This document shows, in pieces, positions 17,588 through 27,684 of a DNA stretch of 64,000 nucleotides (position 1 is its first letter; every line of letters starts with the position of its first letter). The translations under genes were made by a program, and so were the position numbers. The stretch comes from Pedobacter sp. Hv1 (GTDB taxonomy: Bacteria; Bacteroidota; Bacteroidia; Sphingobacteriales; Sphingobacteriaceae), in NCBI RefSeq assembly GCF_001412215.1, contig NZ_LLWP01000002.1, positions 310,001 to 374,000 on the forward strand, given 5' to 3'. The notes beneath the pieces were generated by a model, which did no database searches, was not told the DNA's origin, and saw only the letters and a program-made list of their open reading frames with translations.

Positions 17588-18013
17588 ATGAAAATTTTTA
17601 CCCTTAAAAAAGTGGTGTTGCTATGCCTATTCATTGCAATATTGATGAAAACCAATGCACAAACTATTACTGGTTGTGTAATTTATAATAGTGATGGAAC
17701 GCCTCGTTTATCTGCACCCATGTATACTTTAGGAGCTTCCGCTCTTGCTGCATGTAATAGCAGTATTGTGCAAATATATGTATCCAGCCCAGCAACGGCT
17801 CCTTTAAATACTTTTTGTTATCTGCCTAACCCAATGCCTAATGCACCTTCATCTGCTAGAAACTGTATGGTTGGAGGCAACTGTGGAATTATTAGGACAA
17901 TAAACATTGTACCATGTCCTTTAGATGATTATGCCTGCTATATGATACTTCCCTTGGCTGTAGTAGGTACATTCTTTATTCGAAAAAGAGTAAGGGGCAT
18001 GAGATTTCTTTAA
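17588..18013 (+). CDS. Cysteine-containing secreted protein with C-terminal helix and basic tail
   Basis: The 141-residue protein has a signal peptide (about 1-25, ending TNAQ), a small extracytoplasmic domain with several cysteines and proline-rich patches, and a tail of CPLDD (about 109-113), one hydrophobic helix (about 118-131) and a basic cluster RKRVRG. That three-part ending is like a sorting signal of the LPXTG or PEP-CTERM style, but no exosortase is in view. It could also be a pilin-like or simple type I membrane protein. No family recognised. The gene stands alone, divergent from the Fsr-like gene. Confidence 0.55.
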   Translation: MKIFTLKKVVLLCLFIAILMKTNAQTITGCVIYNSDGTPRLSAPMYTLGASALAACNSSIVQIYVSSPATAPLNTFCYLPNPMPNAPSSARNCMVGGNCGIIRTINIVPCPLDDYACYMILPLAVVGTFFIRKRVRGMRFL

Positions 18014-18106
18014 AAGCGATTTCGTTGCCTGTTATTTCAAGCAAGTCCTCAAGCATTTATGCAGAACCATGAAAAATTCATTGCTATGCAACATTAGTGA
18101 AACAAA

Positions 18107-18130
18107 AAAGGCTCCCTTTTGGGAGCCTTT
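18107..18130 (-). terminator. Terminator for the S9 peptidase gene
   Basis: AAAGGCTCCC and GGGAGCCTTT form a perfect 10-bp stem with a 4-base loop. The T-run is on the minus strand, so it mainly serves the S9 peptidase gene. Confidence 0.88.
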
Positions 18131-18158
18131 AATGCGTGATAACCTAGTTCCTAAATTT

Positions 18159-18183
18159 ATCCTTCGACAAGCTCAGGATGACA
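18159..18183 (-). repeat. Second copy of the GTCATCCTGAGC-type repeat
   Basis: The 24 bases are the reverse complement of the left arm at 11550, without the partner arm. It lies between the terminator and the stop codon of the S9 peptidase gene. Confidence 0.8.
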
Positions 18184-18207
18184 TATAAGCTCAGGCCAAT
18201 CTTATCA

Positions 18208-20712
18208 TTATTGTTTTCGTTCAACTTCTCTATCCATTTCAACAATATTTACCTGTGATGATCCCGAGAAATCTCCTAATAGGTAATTGTTAAAATAATC
18301 TGCCAAACGCCAGAACATGTATTCTGTCATATCGCCAAAACCATGGCGCTGACCTGGAACAATCATATAATCAAATCTTTTTCCAGCTTTAATCAAAGCA
18401 TTGGCTACTCTAATTGAGTTGGCAGGATTTACGTTGTTATCAATATCGCCATGCATTAACAATAAGTGCCCTTTTAAGTTTTTAGCCAGATCAGGGTTTT
18501 TATCAATCGTATATTTAAAAGTAGTATCGCCTTTGGCCGAAACGATTTCTTTAACCCCGTGGTGTTTTTCACTCCACCAACGGTTGTAAATGCTATTGTC
18601 GTGGTTACCAGCTGCAGATACCGCAACTTTAAAGAATTCTGGATAAACCAATAAAGCAGCAGTAGACATGAAACCACCACCAGAGTGGCCAGTAATCCCT
18701 ACTCTATTGGCATCAATAAATGAATATTTATCAGCTAATTGCTCAATGGCAGCTTTTTTATCAGCCAAACCATAATCACGTAGGTTACCGTAACCATAAG
18801 TATGGTACCATTTAGAACGAGCTGGGTGCCCACCTCTGTTACCAACCGTAATTACAATATATCCCAATTGTGCTAAACGGTCCATTCTATCCATGCTTCT
18901 TCCAAAAGCCTTGTTTACCGCTTCTGTTTGTGGCCCTGGATATACATACTCAATAATTGGATATTTTTTGTTCGGATCGAAGTTAAACGGCTTATACATT
19001 ACCCCATAAATATCGGTAATACCATCGTCTGCTTTTACTTTAAATGGCTCTGGGAATTTGTAACCTGTAGCCATTAACAATGATAGATCTGCAGTTTCTA
19101 AATCCATTACCTTGTTACCAGCATTGTCTAACAATACGGCTTTAGGTACGGTATTTACTCTCGAAAAATTATCAATTACAAATTGAGACTCATCATTCAT
19201 GTTAACCGCATGGTCAAAGTCTCCACTGTTCAATAATTTCATGCCTGTACCATCAAAATTGATACGGTAAAGGTGTAAATAGTAAGGATCTTCTTTTGCT
19301 TCTCTACCATTGGCCGTAAAATAAAGCACACGGTTTTTCTGATCGATATTTACAATCCCTTCGCAGTGGAATGCACCAGAAGTGATTTGATTTTTCAACT
19401 TTCCATTTCCGTCAAATAGATAAAAATGGCCCCAGCCATCACGTTCGCTCCAATGGATCATTTCTTTACCTCCATTGATCAATCCCGGACGTTGAACCTC
19501 AACATACGTATTGAAACGCTCATCAATTAATTGGGTTACTACACCAGTTTGGATATTGATGGTACAGATATCAATACGTTTTAAATCTCTACTGGTACGT
19601 GCAAAATAGAACTTCTCGTTATCGCCCAACCAGATTGATGGTCTAAACTCATTATCCCTATCCTTAACCAACGATTCTTTGCCCCAAGTAGAAATACTTT
19701 GGTCTTTAAATGCAGTAGTATTAATGGTTTTATAGGTTTTTGCAGCAAAGTTGAACAATACAAATTCGTCAATTGGCGATTCTTTTTCGCCCGGCATCTG
19801 ATATTTATAAGTCTCTAAGGTTGGTCTGCCAGCACTTACACTGTTAATTACCCATAGGTCTTTTACTTTACGAGAATCTGTTCTATCTAACACAAAATAT
19901 TTAGAATCTGGCGACCATAACACATAAGCACCTCTTCTTTTTTTATTGTTCTTGATATTGTCTTCATTGTTTTCACCATCGCCATCGCTACCGTACGAAT
20001 AGAATTTCACACCATCTTTGGTTAACTGGTGTTCTACAATGGTACTGTCTTCATCATTTTTAACCGCTTTTAGGTAATTGGCTTTATCCATCCAATACAG
20101 GTTATAGTTACGAGAAAAAATCACTGCAGACGAATCTGGTGCAACAGAACCCCAAGATGGTTTGGCTTTAGGTTTGTCGTAGTTTTTTACTTCAGTTAAT
20201 TTATTTGAAGCCAGTTCGTAGTTAAAGAAGAAAATCTTTTTCTGCATTGAATCTGCAGCTTTTTTGTCTTTTCTGTCTTTTTTAACTTCTTCAATTGTAC
20301 TTCTAATTTCGAAATTGATGCTTTTCTCATCTTTCGCAAACTTTAGGTTTTCAATTGGCAAATGTTGCGCATCAAAAGGATCGCGAATAACCAATGTAAT
20401 TTCTGCAGCTAATTTCTCAGGGTCAAAAAGTGTTTTTTTACTTTTTAGCACAGGATCTACAATGTACCATTGTTTACCACTTGGGGTTTCATACTGGTAC
20501 CAAAATCTATTGGTTAATTTCAACCAATGTGGATCTACGGCAGTAGAGTAAATAATTTTTCTAAGCTTGCTTGGCGAAAAGCGGGCTGCAGCCTGGTAAT
20601 TTGCCTTTTCGGGAGCTTGCGTTGTTTCGGTTAAGGAAATGGTTTTAGTTTGTGCCAAGGCATTAAAACCAATTAACGAAACAAAAAATAATAGCATGTA
20701 AAGTTTCTTCAT
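18208..20712 (-). CDS. S9 family peptidase, DPP IV type
   Basis: This 834-residue secreted serine peptidase begins with signal peptide MKKLYMLLFFVSLIGFNALAQ. A beta-propeller-like N-terminal region (to about 560) precedes an alpha/beta-hydrolase domain. The catalytic triad is readable: Ser677 in GHSGGG, Asp758 in GDIDNNV and His790 in GQRHGFGD. The overall order matches the dipeptidyl-peptidase IV group, which releases X-Pro dipeptides in the periplasm; a Glu-Glu motif of the substrate pocket was not located with certainty. It is a single-gene unit flanked by a terminator and a repeat-rich spacer. Confidence 0.92.
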   Translation of the reverse strand: MKKLYMLLFFVSLIGFNALAQTKTISLTETTQAPEKANYQAAARFSPSKLRKIIYSTAVDPHWLKLTNRFWYQYETPSGKQWYIVDPVLKSKKTLFDPEKLAAEITLVIRDPFDAQHLPIENLKFAKDEKSINFEIRSTIEEVKKDRKDKKAADSMQKKIFFFNYELASNKLTEVKNYDKPKAKPSWGSVAPDSSAVIFSRNYNLYWMDKANYLKAVKNDEDSTIVEHQLTKDGVKFYSYGSDGDGENNEDNIKNNKKRRGAYVLWSPDSKYFVLDRTDSRKVKDLWVINSVSAGRPTLETYKYQMPGEKESPIDEFVLFNFAAKTYKTINTTAFKDQSISTWGKESLVKDRDNEFRPSIWLGDNEKFYFARTSRDLKRIDICTINIQTGVVTQLIDERFNTYVEVQRPGLINGGKEMIHWSERDGWGHFYLFDGNGKLKNQITSGAFHCEGIVNIDQKNRVLYFTANGREAKEDPYYLHLYRINFDGTGMKLLNSGDFDHAVNMNDESQFVIDNFSRVNTVPKAVLLDNAGNKVMDLETADLSLLMATGYKFPEPFKVKADDGITDIYGVMYKPFNFDPNKKYPIIEYVYPGPQTEAVNKAFGRSMDRMDRLAQLGYIVITVGNRGGHPARSKWYHTYGYGNLRDYGLADKKAAIEQLADKYSFIDANRVGITGHSGGGFMSTAALLVYPEFFKVAVSAAGNHDNSIYNRWWSEKHHGVKEIVSAKGDTTFKYTIDKNPDLAKNLKGHLLLMHGDIDNNVNPANSIRVANALIKAGKRFDYMIVPGQRHGFGDMTEYMFWRLADYFNNYLLGDFSGSSQVNIVEMDREVERKQ

Positions 20713-20942
20713 TGATAATTTTTGAATGGTTAATAAAGCTGCTAATTTATTTAAAATGTGGTGTTAATAACCGATTTGATTGTAATAAAAAAGATAGGAA
20801 ATTTTGTGCTTTAACTTTATGCTTTTAACAATCTAAAAACCTATTTTTTAATAATCATTATTGCTTTCCAAATCTCTAGAAATATCCATTTTCCTTTGGT
20901 AATGTTTTAGCTATTCAATTAGAAAACGAAAGCCAGTAACTA

Positions 20943-21026
20943 TTGGCCAAACCCACCCTGCTTTTCGCTTTACTTCGCCTACGTTCCTTCGGCTCCGTGT
21001 TCGCTCCAATCAGGTTTAATTGACAA
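20943..21026 (+). repeat. 85-bp dispersed repeat, copy 1
   Basis: The core CTGCTTTTCGCTTTACTTCG is followed by CCTACG, an 11-base insertion, CGTGTTCGCTCCAATCAGG and TTTAAT. A diverged inverted relative (AACCCGATGGAAGCGG, then GCAGTAAAGCG) follows at about 21080-21117, so copy 1 forms a long imperfect inverted repeat like a MITE. Confidence 0.7.
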
Positions 21027-21224
21027 TGGCACTGCTGCTAGGATGAAAATGTTCAAAAGGACCATTGTCTTATGTATACTAAACCCGATGGAAGCGGCAC
21101 GCAGTAAAGCGTACAGCGGGGCTACCAGAACCGAAGAACGACAGGTATTGCTTTCCAGAAATAAAGAATCATAAAAACCTATATATTAATGGTAGTTGAG
21201 TTAATAAATTAGGAAATGGATGGG

Positions 21225-21309
21225 AGTAGTTCTTGGCTAAAGCAGTCCTGCTTTTCGCTTTACTTCGCCTACGGCTTCGTGTTCGCTCCAATCAGGTTTA
21301 ATGAACAAT
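21225..21309 (+). repeat. 85-bp dispersed repeat, copy 2
   Basis: It opens with AGTAGTTCTTGGC and shares the core CTGCTTTTCGCTTTACTTCG with copy 1 without the insertion. It ends in GTTTAATGAACAATGG. Copy 3, at 25397, is inverted. Confidence 0.75.
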
Positions 21310-21459
21310 GGGGTACTGCTTTTCTAATAAAAACGATATCATGCATTTCTCAAGATCTTGAATCTCAACACCTATTAAACTGCGCTAATTTTATCAACAA
21401 ATTAAAAATTATCACATATATCTATGCTCTTTTTATAGTTTTGTACTAAATATCATATC

Positions 21460-22341
21460 ATGAAGAAGAATTTTCTATCCCTTATAGCAGCTGGCTTAAT
21501 TTTGGTAGCTGGTTGTCAATCTAAATCGCAGTCTACCACAGCTGCAACTACTACCGACAGTACTGGTAAAGTTGCCGAAAACACCGAAACACCTGCCCAA
21601 AAAGTAGATGTTAGCGGAATTAAAGTTGCCGATGCCAAAACTATTCTAGACCGTAAACAGGTGCCTATTTTATGTTACCACCAGGTACGCAACTGGAAAT
21701 CTACAGATGGTAAAGTGGGCAAAGACTATATTGTAGAAATTCAGAATTTTAAAGACCAAATTAAAATGTTGGCCGATAGTGGTTACCATACCATTTTGCC
21801 AGACCAATTGTATGCTTATTTGAATACTGGTGCTAAACTACCATCAAAGCCTATTATGTTAACTTTTGATGATACTGACCTAGATCAGTTTACAGTAGTT
21901 AACCCAACCTTAAAAAAATACGGTTACAAGGCTGTATATTTTATCATGACGGTATCTATTGGTAAAAAAGGAAAATTTGTAGATTACATGTCTTCAGATC
22001 AGATTAAACAACTTTCTGATGAAGGAAATGTGATTGGTAGCCATACTTACGACCACAAAAACTTTAAGAAATATGCTGGCAAGGACTGGGAAGAGCAATT
22101 AGATAAACCAACCAAAAGATTAGAAGAGATTACTGGTAAAAAAATGACCGAATTTGCTTATCCTTTTGGTTTATGGAATGCTGAAGGTATCCCAGAACTG
22201 AAAAAACGTGGTTTCAGAATGGCCTACCAATTGTCTACCAAACGTGACGAAAAAGACCCTTTATTTACCATTAGAAGAATTATTGCGAGTGGGTATTGGA
22301 GTCCAAAAACATTAAGCAATAGCATTAAAAACAGTTTTTAA
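21460..22341 (+). CDS. Polysaccharide deacetylase lipoprotein (NodB domain), copy 1
   Basis: The 293-residue lipoprotein has a signal ending in lipobox VAGC (Cys19) and a low-complexity Ser/Thr/Ala linker (about 20-50). The NodB-type carbohydrate esterase domain (CE4 family) begins at VPILCYHQVR. Metal-site motifs are TFDDTD (catalytic and metal Asp) and SHTYDH (two His); AYPFG corresponds to a later block. It probably removes acetyl groups from a cell-envelope polysaccharide or peptidoglycan. A close paralogue follows 20 bases downstream, so both are likely in one transcript. Confidence 0.88.
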   Translation: MKKNFLSLIAAGLILVAGCQSKSQSTTAATTTDSTGKVAENTETPAQKVDVSGIKVADAKTILDRKQVPILCYHQVRNWKSTDGKVGKDYIVEIQNFKDQIKMLADSGYHTILPDQLYAYLNTGAKLPSKPIMLTFDDTDLDQFTVVNPTLKKYGYKAVYFIMTVSIGKKGKFVDYMSSDQIKQLSDEGNVIGSHTYDHKNFKKYAGKDWEEQLDKPTKRLEEITGKKMTEFAYPFGLWNAEGIPELKKRGFRMAYQLSTKRDEKDPLFTIRRIIASGYWSPKTLSNSIKNSF

Positions 22342-22361
22342 TTTCTTCTTGCCTGTACCTT

Positions 22362-23219
22362 ATGAAACTGAAATTGTCATTTGCACTGCTCATTTCTTTT
22401 GCATTATGTGCCTGTAGTTCTTCTGCAGTGAAAGAGCAGCCAAACAATAGCTCAACTGCAAAAAGTGCCCCAGCAGATACGGTAAACAAAACCAAACCTG
22501 CCGATGCCAAAACGATATTGGCCAGAAAGCAGGTTCCGGTACTCTGTTATCATCAGATTAGGGAGGCACTGGCTAGTGATTCAAAAAGGGCACATGATGA
22601 TATCATCTCGCCAGCAAATTTCAAAGCGCACGTAAAGATGCTGGCAGATAGTGGGTACACTTCTATTTTACCCGATCAATTGTATGATTATTTGGTTTAT
22701 GGTAAGACATTACCTAAAAAACCGATCATGTTTACTTTTGACGATACAGATCTTGACCAATTTACTGTTGCTGCCCCTACGCTAAAAGCACATGGTTTTA
22801 AGGCTGTGTATTTTATCATGACGGTTGCGATTGGTAAAAAAGGAAGAATTGCCTACATGAACAAAGCACAGATTAAACAGCTTTCGGATGAAGGTAATGT
22901 AATTGCCAGCCATACTTACGACCATAAAAACTTTGCACAATTTACGGCTGAGGATTGGACCACACAAATTGATAAGCCAACCAAATTGCTAGAAGAAATA
23001 ACTGGTAAAAAGGTCGAATACTTTGCTTACCCATATGGCGTTTCTAAGGCATCAGAACTACACAAACTAAAGGAGCATGGTTTTAAGGCTGCATTTATCC
23101 TCTCAACTAAAAGAGATGAGAATTATCCATTATACACCATTCGCCGCATTATAGATCCGGGCACTTATACAGCCAAAAACCTGATGCACAGTATTAAGAA
23201 AAGTTTTAGCAGCAATTGA
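22362..23219 (+). CDS. Polysaccharide deacetylase lipoprotein (NodB domain), copy 2
   Basis: The 285-residue paralogue has lipobox LCAC (Cys18 context ALCACSSS), the same Ser/Ala/Thr linker, then ADAKTILARKQVPVLCYHQIR, TFDDTDLDQFTV and SHTYDHKNF. These blocks are almost the same as in copy 1, while the linkers and C-terminal loops differ, so the pair arose by tandem duplication and has since diverged. All visible CE4 metal and catalytic residues are kept, so both copies should be active. Substrate not determinable. Confidence 0.88.
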   Translation: MKLKLSFALLISFALCACSSSAVKEQPNNSSTAKSAPADTVNKTKPADAKTILARKQVPVLCYHQIREALASDSKRAHDDIISPANFKAHVKMLADSGYTSILPDQLYDYLVYGKTLPKKPIMFTFDDTDLDQFTVAAPTLKAHGFKAVYFIMTVAIGKKGRIAYMNKAQIKQLSDEGNVIASHTYDHKNFAQFTAEDWTTQIDKPTKLLEEITGKKVEYFAYPYGVSKASELHKLKEHGFKAAFILSTKRDENYPLYTIRRIIDPGTYTAKNLMHSIKKSFSSN

Positions 23220-23285
23220 GAAGTGAGTATCAAATATTAAGTACTAAGACATTCCGTTTTTCATTTTCAACTTTAGTCTTTCAGC

Positions 23286-23738
23286 TTAAGCCACTTCTTT
23301 GATCTGGTATTTTTTACCATTAAAATCAAACTGGTTTCCTTTTTGTTTACCCAACAACAGTTTACCAATTGGCGAAACTGCAGAAATGGCAAACACAGTA
23401 TCTTTACCCAAGTGCAATTGGCCTGCGCTAATGCTTAAATAGAAGGTACCTTGATCGGTATACACTAAACTTCCATTTCTGGCCGATTCAGAAAAAGGGG
23501 CATCTTTTAAAGAGGTCAATACTTTTTGGTTCTCTTCGGCATCTATCAATAGGCGTTTATTTCTATCAATATCCTGCTGCATCATTTCCCTGCTAGTTTC
23601 GTACTTATCGCCTGCGCTGCTCTTGGTATCGTCGTTACTCGCCTCACGGGCTTGTTGCAAAGCAGTTTCAGCAGTTTTGATCCGCTCCTCAATAAAATTT
23701 AAACAAAGTTGATATAAAGATGATTTTATTTCTTGCAT
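23286..23738 (-). CDS. GreA/GreB-like C-terminal-domain protein
   Basis: About 150 residues: an N-terminal coiled coil (about 1-75, rich in Glu, Gln and Arg) followed by a small beta domain ending in ISAVSPIGKLLLGKQKGN. The SPIGKxLLGKxxGD-type block is typical of the FKBP-like domain of transcript-cleavage factors GreA/GreB. This Bacteroidetes subgroup is often mislabelled as an acyl-carrier-protein synthase. I chose the second ATG (MQEIKSS); one six codons earlier is possible. It may bind the RNA polymerase secondary channel, but the acidic tip residues needed for cleavage were not verified. Confidence 0.7.
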   Translation of the reverse strand: MQEIKSSLYQLCLNFIEERIKTAETALQQAREASNDDTKSSAGDKYETSREMMQQDIDRNKRLLIDAEENQKVLTSLKDAPFSESARNGSLVYTDQGTFYLSISAGQLHLGKDTVFAISAVSPIGKLLLGKQKGNQFDFNGKKYQIKEVA

Positions 23739-23884
23739 AGATGTCTGGTTAATCAACTAAATATATTAAAATTTAAATAGCAATACTAAACATCTCAGGG
23801 TTAATTTTTCAATTATTTAACTTTTAATTAACAACCCAAAGCTATTTTGCTACATGAAGTATCAACCTAGTTTAGTGTGGCAAA

Positions 23885-24463
23885 CTAGTACTCCAACCAC
23901 TTCACTTTATCGGCAATAGGCGTTCTATTGGCTGGTCTAGGTTCGTCGTTGTGGTAGCCCATATAAAACAGTCCAAAACATTTTTCATTTTCGGCAAGGC
24001 CCAAAAAATCATCTAAATGATCAATTAAAGGCGGAGAACTCCAGTAGGCACCTACATTAAGGGCTTCGGCTGTTAGTGCCATATTTTGTACCGCACAAGC
24101 TACCGCAGCAATTTCTTCCCAATTGGGTACTTTATCAGGATGGAACTGAATGTTAACAGCCAAAATACAATCTGCCTGAGCTGTTTTCTGAGTAAAACTG
24201 TCAAACTTCTTCTGCATAAATTTTTCGGCAGAAACATGTTCTGTATACAACTGGCCCAACGTTTGACCCAACCTTGTTTTAGCTTCTTTTCTGATCACTA
24301 CAAAACGCCAAGGTTGTGTTAATTTATGTGTTGGTGCATAATTGGCACTGGTTAAGATCTGCTCAATTACCGCTGTAGGAATTTCTTTTTGGATATAGCT
24401 AGCAGGAAAAATGCTCCTTCTCTCTTGTATAATTTTTGTTAGTATCTCAATAGGTGTACTCAT
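23885..24463 (-). CDS. Nitroreductase family FMN enzyme
   Basis: The product, 192 residues from the chosen start MSTPIEIL, has the nitroreductase signature: ERRSIFPASY near the N-terminus (the phosphate-binding Arg/Ser), APTHKLTQPWRFVV in the usual position, and the C-terminal GLFYMGYHNDEP block that closes the FMN site. The family forms homodimers and reduces nitro- or quinone compounds with NAD(P)H; the substrate is unknown. A longer frame adds 17 unrelated residues upstream, which I discounted. Confidence 0.88.
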   Translation of the reverse strand: MSTPIEILTKIIQERRSIFPASYIQKEIPTAVIEQILTSANYAPTHKLTQPWRFVVIRKEAKTRLGQTLGQLYTEHVSAEKFMQKKFDSFTQKTAQADCILAVNIQFHPDKVPNWEEIAAVACAVQNMALTAEALNVGAYWSSPPLIDHLDDFLGLAENEKCFGLFYMGYHNDEPRPANRTPIADKVKWLEY

Positions 24464-24613
24464 GCTGTAAAAATAGCTAAAAGTTAAAAGACCCAAGCCT
24501 TTGGCAGAAACCAAAATACCATTAAATACATTATTTTACTTTTTAATGGCTAGGTATTGTTAAAATGTTGGTTCATTAGTTCATTGGTCATTAGTTTGGA
24601 TTTACGCTGTATA

Positions 24614-24676
24614 AACTGTTAACCGAAAATTGTTAACTAAAAACTGTCAACTACTAACTGAAAGCCGCCAACTGTT
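24614..24676. repeat. Heptad tandem repeat, AACTNNN units
   Basis: Nine consecutive 7-base units in perfect phase: AACTGTT, AACCGAA, AATTGTT, AACTAAA, AACTGTC, AACTACT, AACTGAA, AGCCGCC, AACTGTT. The last three encode the C-terminus and stop of the HEAT-like gene on the minus strand. Less regular heptads extend to about 24565. Confidence 0.85.
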
Positions 24677-25214
24677 TTCTGATCTTTTTTACTTTAGAAT
24701 AGAAACCTATGCTTTCTTTATCTACCAGAAAATCCATGGTTTGTAGCAGTTCGTCCTTAATCCAATTGTGTTTGGCATTGAGATTGGCTAATATATTTAA
24801 ACCGTGTGATTTAATAGCGACTGGTATCTTTTCGTCAATTAACCAGCCAAATACCGTCTCTACAAGCTCGGCAGTTTCGTATTCTGAAATCACATTTTTA
24901 ATCGCTATTGGTGCTTTTTTATCGGTCATTAAGGCCAATATTTTGCTGTAATGCCTACAACACGAAAGGTTATTTTGCGCTGTAAACCGATCTAGAAAAT
25001 AGGTAGCATAAGGTAAAAACCGATGAAGGTGCTGAATGTAAATATTCTCTAAAATCCAACCAGCTCTAAAAGCAATCTTTTCATCGGTATTAAAAGTCAG
25101 GTCGATTAATTCTTTAATAGAGAAATCTTGCGTTGCAGCAATATTGGTTAACTGTGTAACCTTTGTTTTGGTTAAAGTAGTTTGAATGGCCGCAAGTAGC
25201 ATTTCCTTTTCCAT
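24654..25214 (-). CDS. HEAT-like helical protein of unknown function
   Basis: This 186-residue, fully helical protein shows repeated helix pairs (for example AFRAGWILENIYIQHLHRF and VAIKSHGLNILANLNAKH) like short HEAT/adaptin repeats. There is no signal peptide or catalytic motif. Similar short proteins are widespread in Sphingobacteriaceae without a known role; protein binding is likely. Its last codons, QLAAFS plus stop, are made from the heptad array described separately, so the C-terminus may vary between strains. Confidence 0.65.
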   Translation of the reverse strand: MEKEMLLAAIQTTLTKTKVTQLTNIAATQDFSIKELIDLTFNTDEKIAFRAGWILENIYIQHLHRFLPYATYFLDRFTAQNNLSCCRHYSKILALMTDKKAPIAIKNVISEYETAELVETVFGWLIDEKIPVAIKSHGLNILANLNAKHNWIKDELLQTMDFLVDKESIGFYSKVKKIRKQLAAFS

Positions 25215-25396
25215 TGGCTAAAAATAATCAATTTCATTTAGGTGATAAAATATTAAAACTAAGCTTTCAGAGAACTTAACCACATAGAAACGTAGGACAC
25301 ATAGTGTATAAAGCCCATCTATGTGATCTATCTGCCTATGTGGTCAATTATTTTAACGACATAACTACCTGGCTTAACCACATTGTAGCAACACCG

Positions 25397-25479
25397 TTGT
25401 TCAATAAACCTGATTGCAGCGAGCATGAAGCCGTAGGCGATTAAAGCGGAAAGCAGGATGGGTTAGGCCAAGAACTACT
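25397..25479 (-). repeat. 85-bp dispersed repeat, copy 3 (inverted)
   Basis: On the minus strand this reads AGTAGTTCTTGGC, then CATCCTGCTTTCCGCTTTAA, CGCCTACGGCTTC and AATCAGGTTTATTGAACAAC, matching copy 2. It occupies the middle of the 416-base spacer before the ABC-F gene. The rest of that spacer (25215-25630) has only short CACATAG-type repeats near 25282-25345 and no visible gene. Confidence 0.75.
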
Positions 25480-25534
25480 GACATTCGTTTATTGATCTAA
25501 GATTAAAATTATTAAGCCCAAAATAGATTTTTGA

Positions 25535-27253
<1,719 letters not shown>

Positions 27254-27259
27254 AAAAAG

Positions 27260-27292
27260 AAACCCTTTTAGCAAAAACTAAAAGGGTTTTTT
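27260..27292. terminator. Bidirectional terminator
   Basis: AAACCCTTTTAG and CTAAAAGGGTTT form a 12-bp stem with a 6-base loop and a T-run. It separates the ABC-F gene from the convergent small membrane gene. Confidence 0.92.
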
Positions 27293-27527
27293 ATTGAACT
27301 TCTTCCTCTTTATTCTTTAAGATTTTATAATCGTATTCTTCAACTTTGTATTCTTTTACAGGCCAATTGAACCATTTTGGAAGATATCTGCGTCCAATCA
27401 ACCATTGCTTTGCATCTACAGCTTTATTGAATTTTCGTTTTTTTGTAATGTAGTAGAAATCTCTATATACTTTAAGGAGTATCAACAAAATTAATAGGCA
27501 GAAGAATATGGTAAGTAAAAATGTCAT
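27291..27527 (-). CDS. Small single-helix membrane protein
   Basis: A 78-residue protein with one N-terminal hydrophobic helix (about 3-20) followed by a basic region (RDFYYITKKRKFNK) and an acidic end (ILKNKEEEVQ). The orientation should place the soluble part in the cytoplasm. It lacks a recognisable domain. The stop codon overlaps the last base of the terminator T-run, and the gene stands alone. Confidence 0.55.
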   Translation of the reverse strand: MTFLLTIFFCLLILLILLKVYRDFYYITKKRKFNKAVDAKQWLIGRRYLPKWFNWPVKEYKVEEYDYKILKNKEEEVQ

Positions 27528-27684
27528 TTTATGAAGAAAGGTATTAAGCTAATTTAATAAAAAAATATGGACAACACCGCTATTTTACTTTCCTTCTTCC
27601 CCTACTCATTATATTCAATATCGCAACCAGCTAATGCCAACTTTTACATATTATTGTAGGTACAAAACCTATAAAAAAAACCTT

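Larger units (their letters stand above)
20713..21459. other. Repeat-rich spacer
   Basis: This 747-base spacer contains two copies of an 85-bp repeat, plus an inverted relative between them (about 21061-21140). A 77-codon open frame across the second copy is not credible. No RNA gene was seen. Confidence 0.6.

Noticed and set aside
21216..21449. 77-codon plus-strand frame before the first deacetylase gene
   Set aside because: Most of it is the 85-bp repeat copy 2 and the rest has no domain or signal features.
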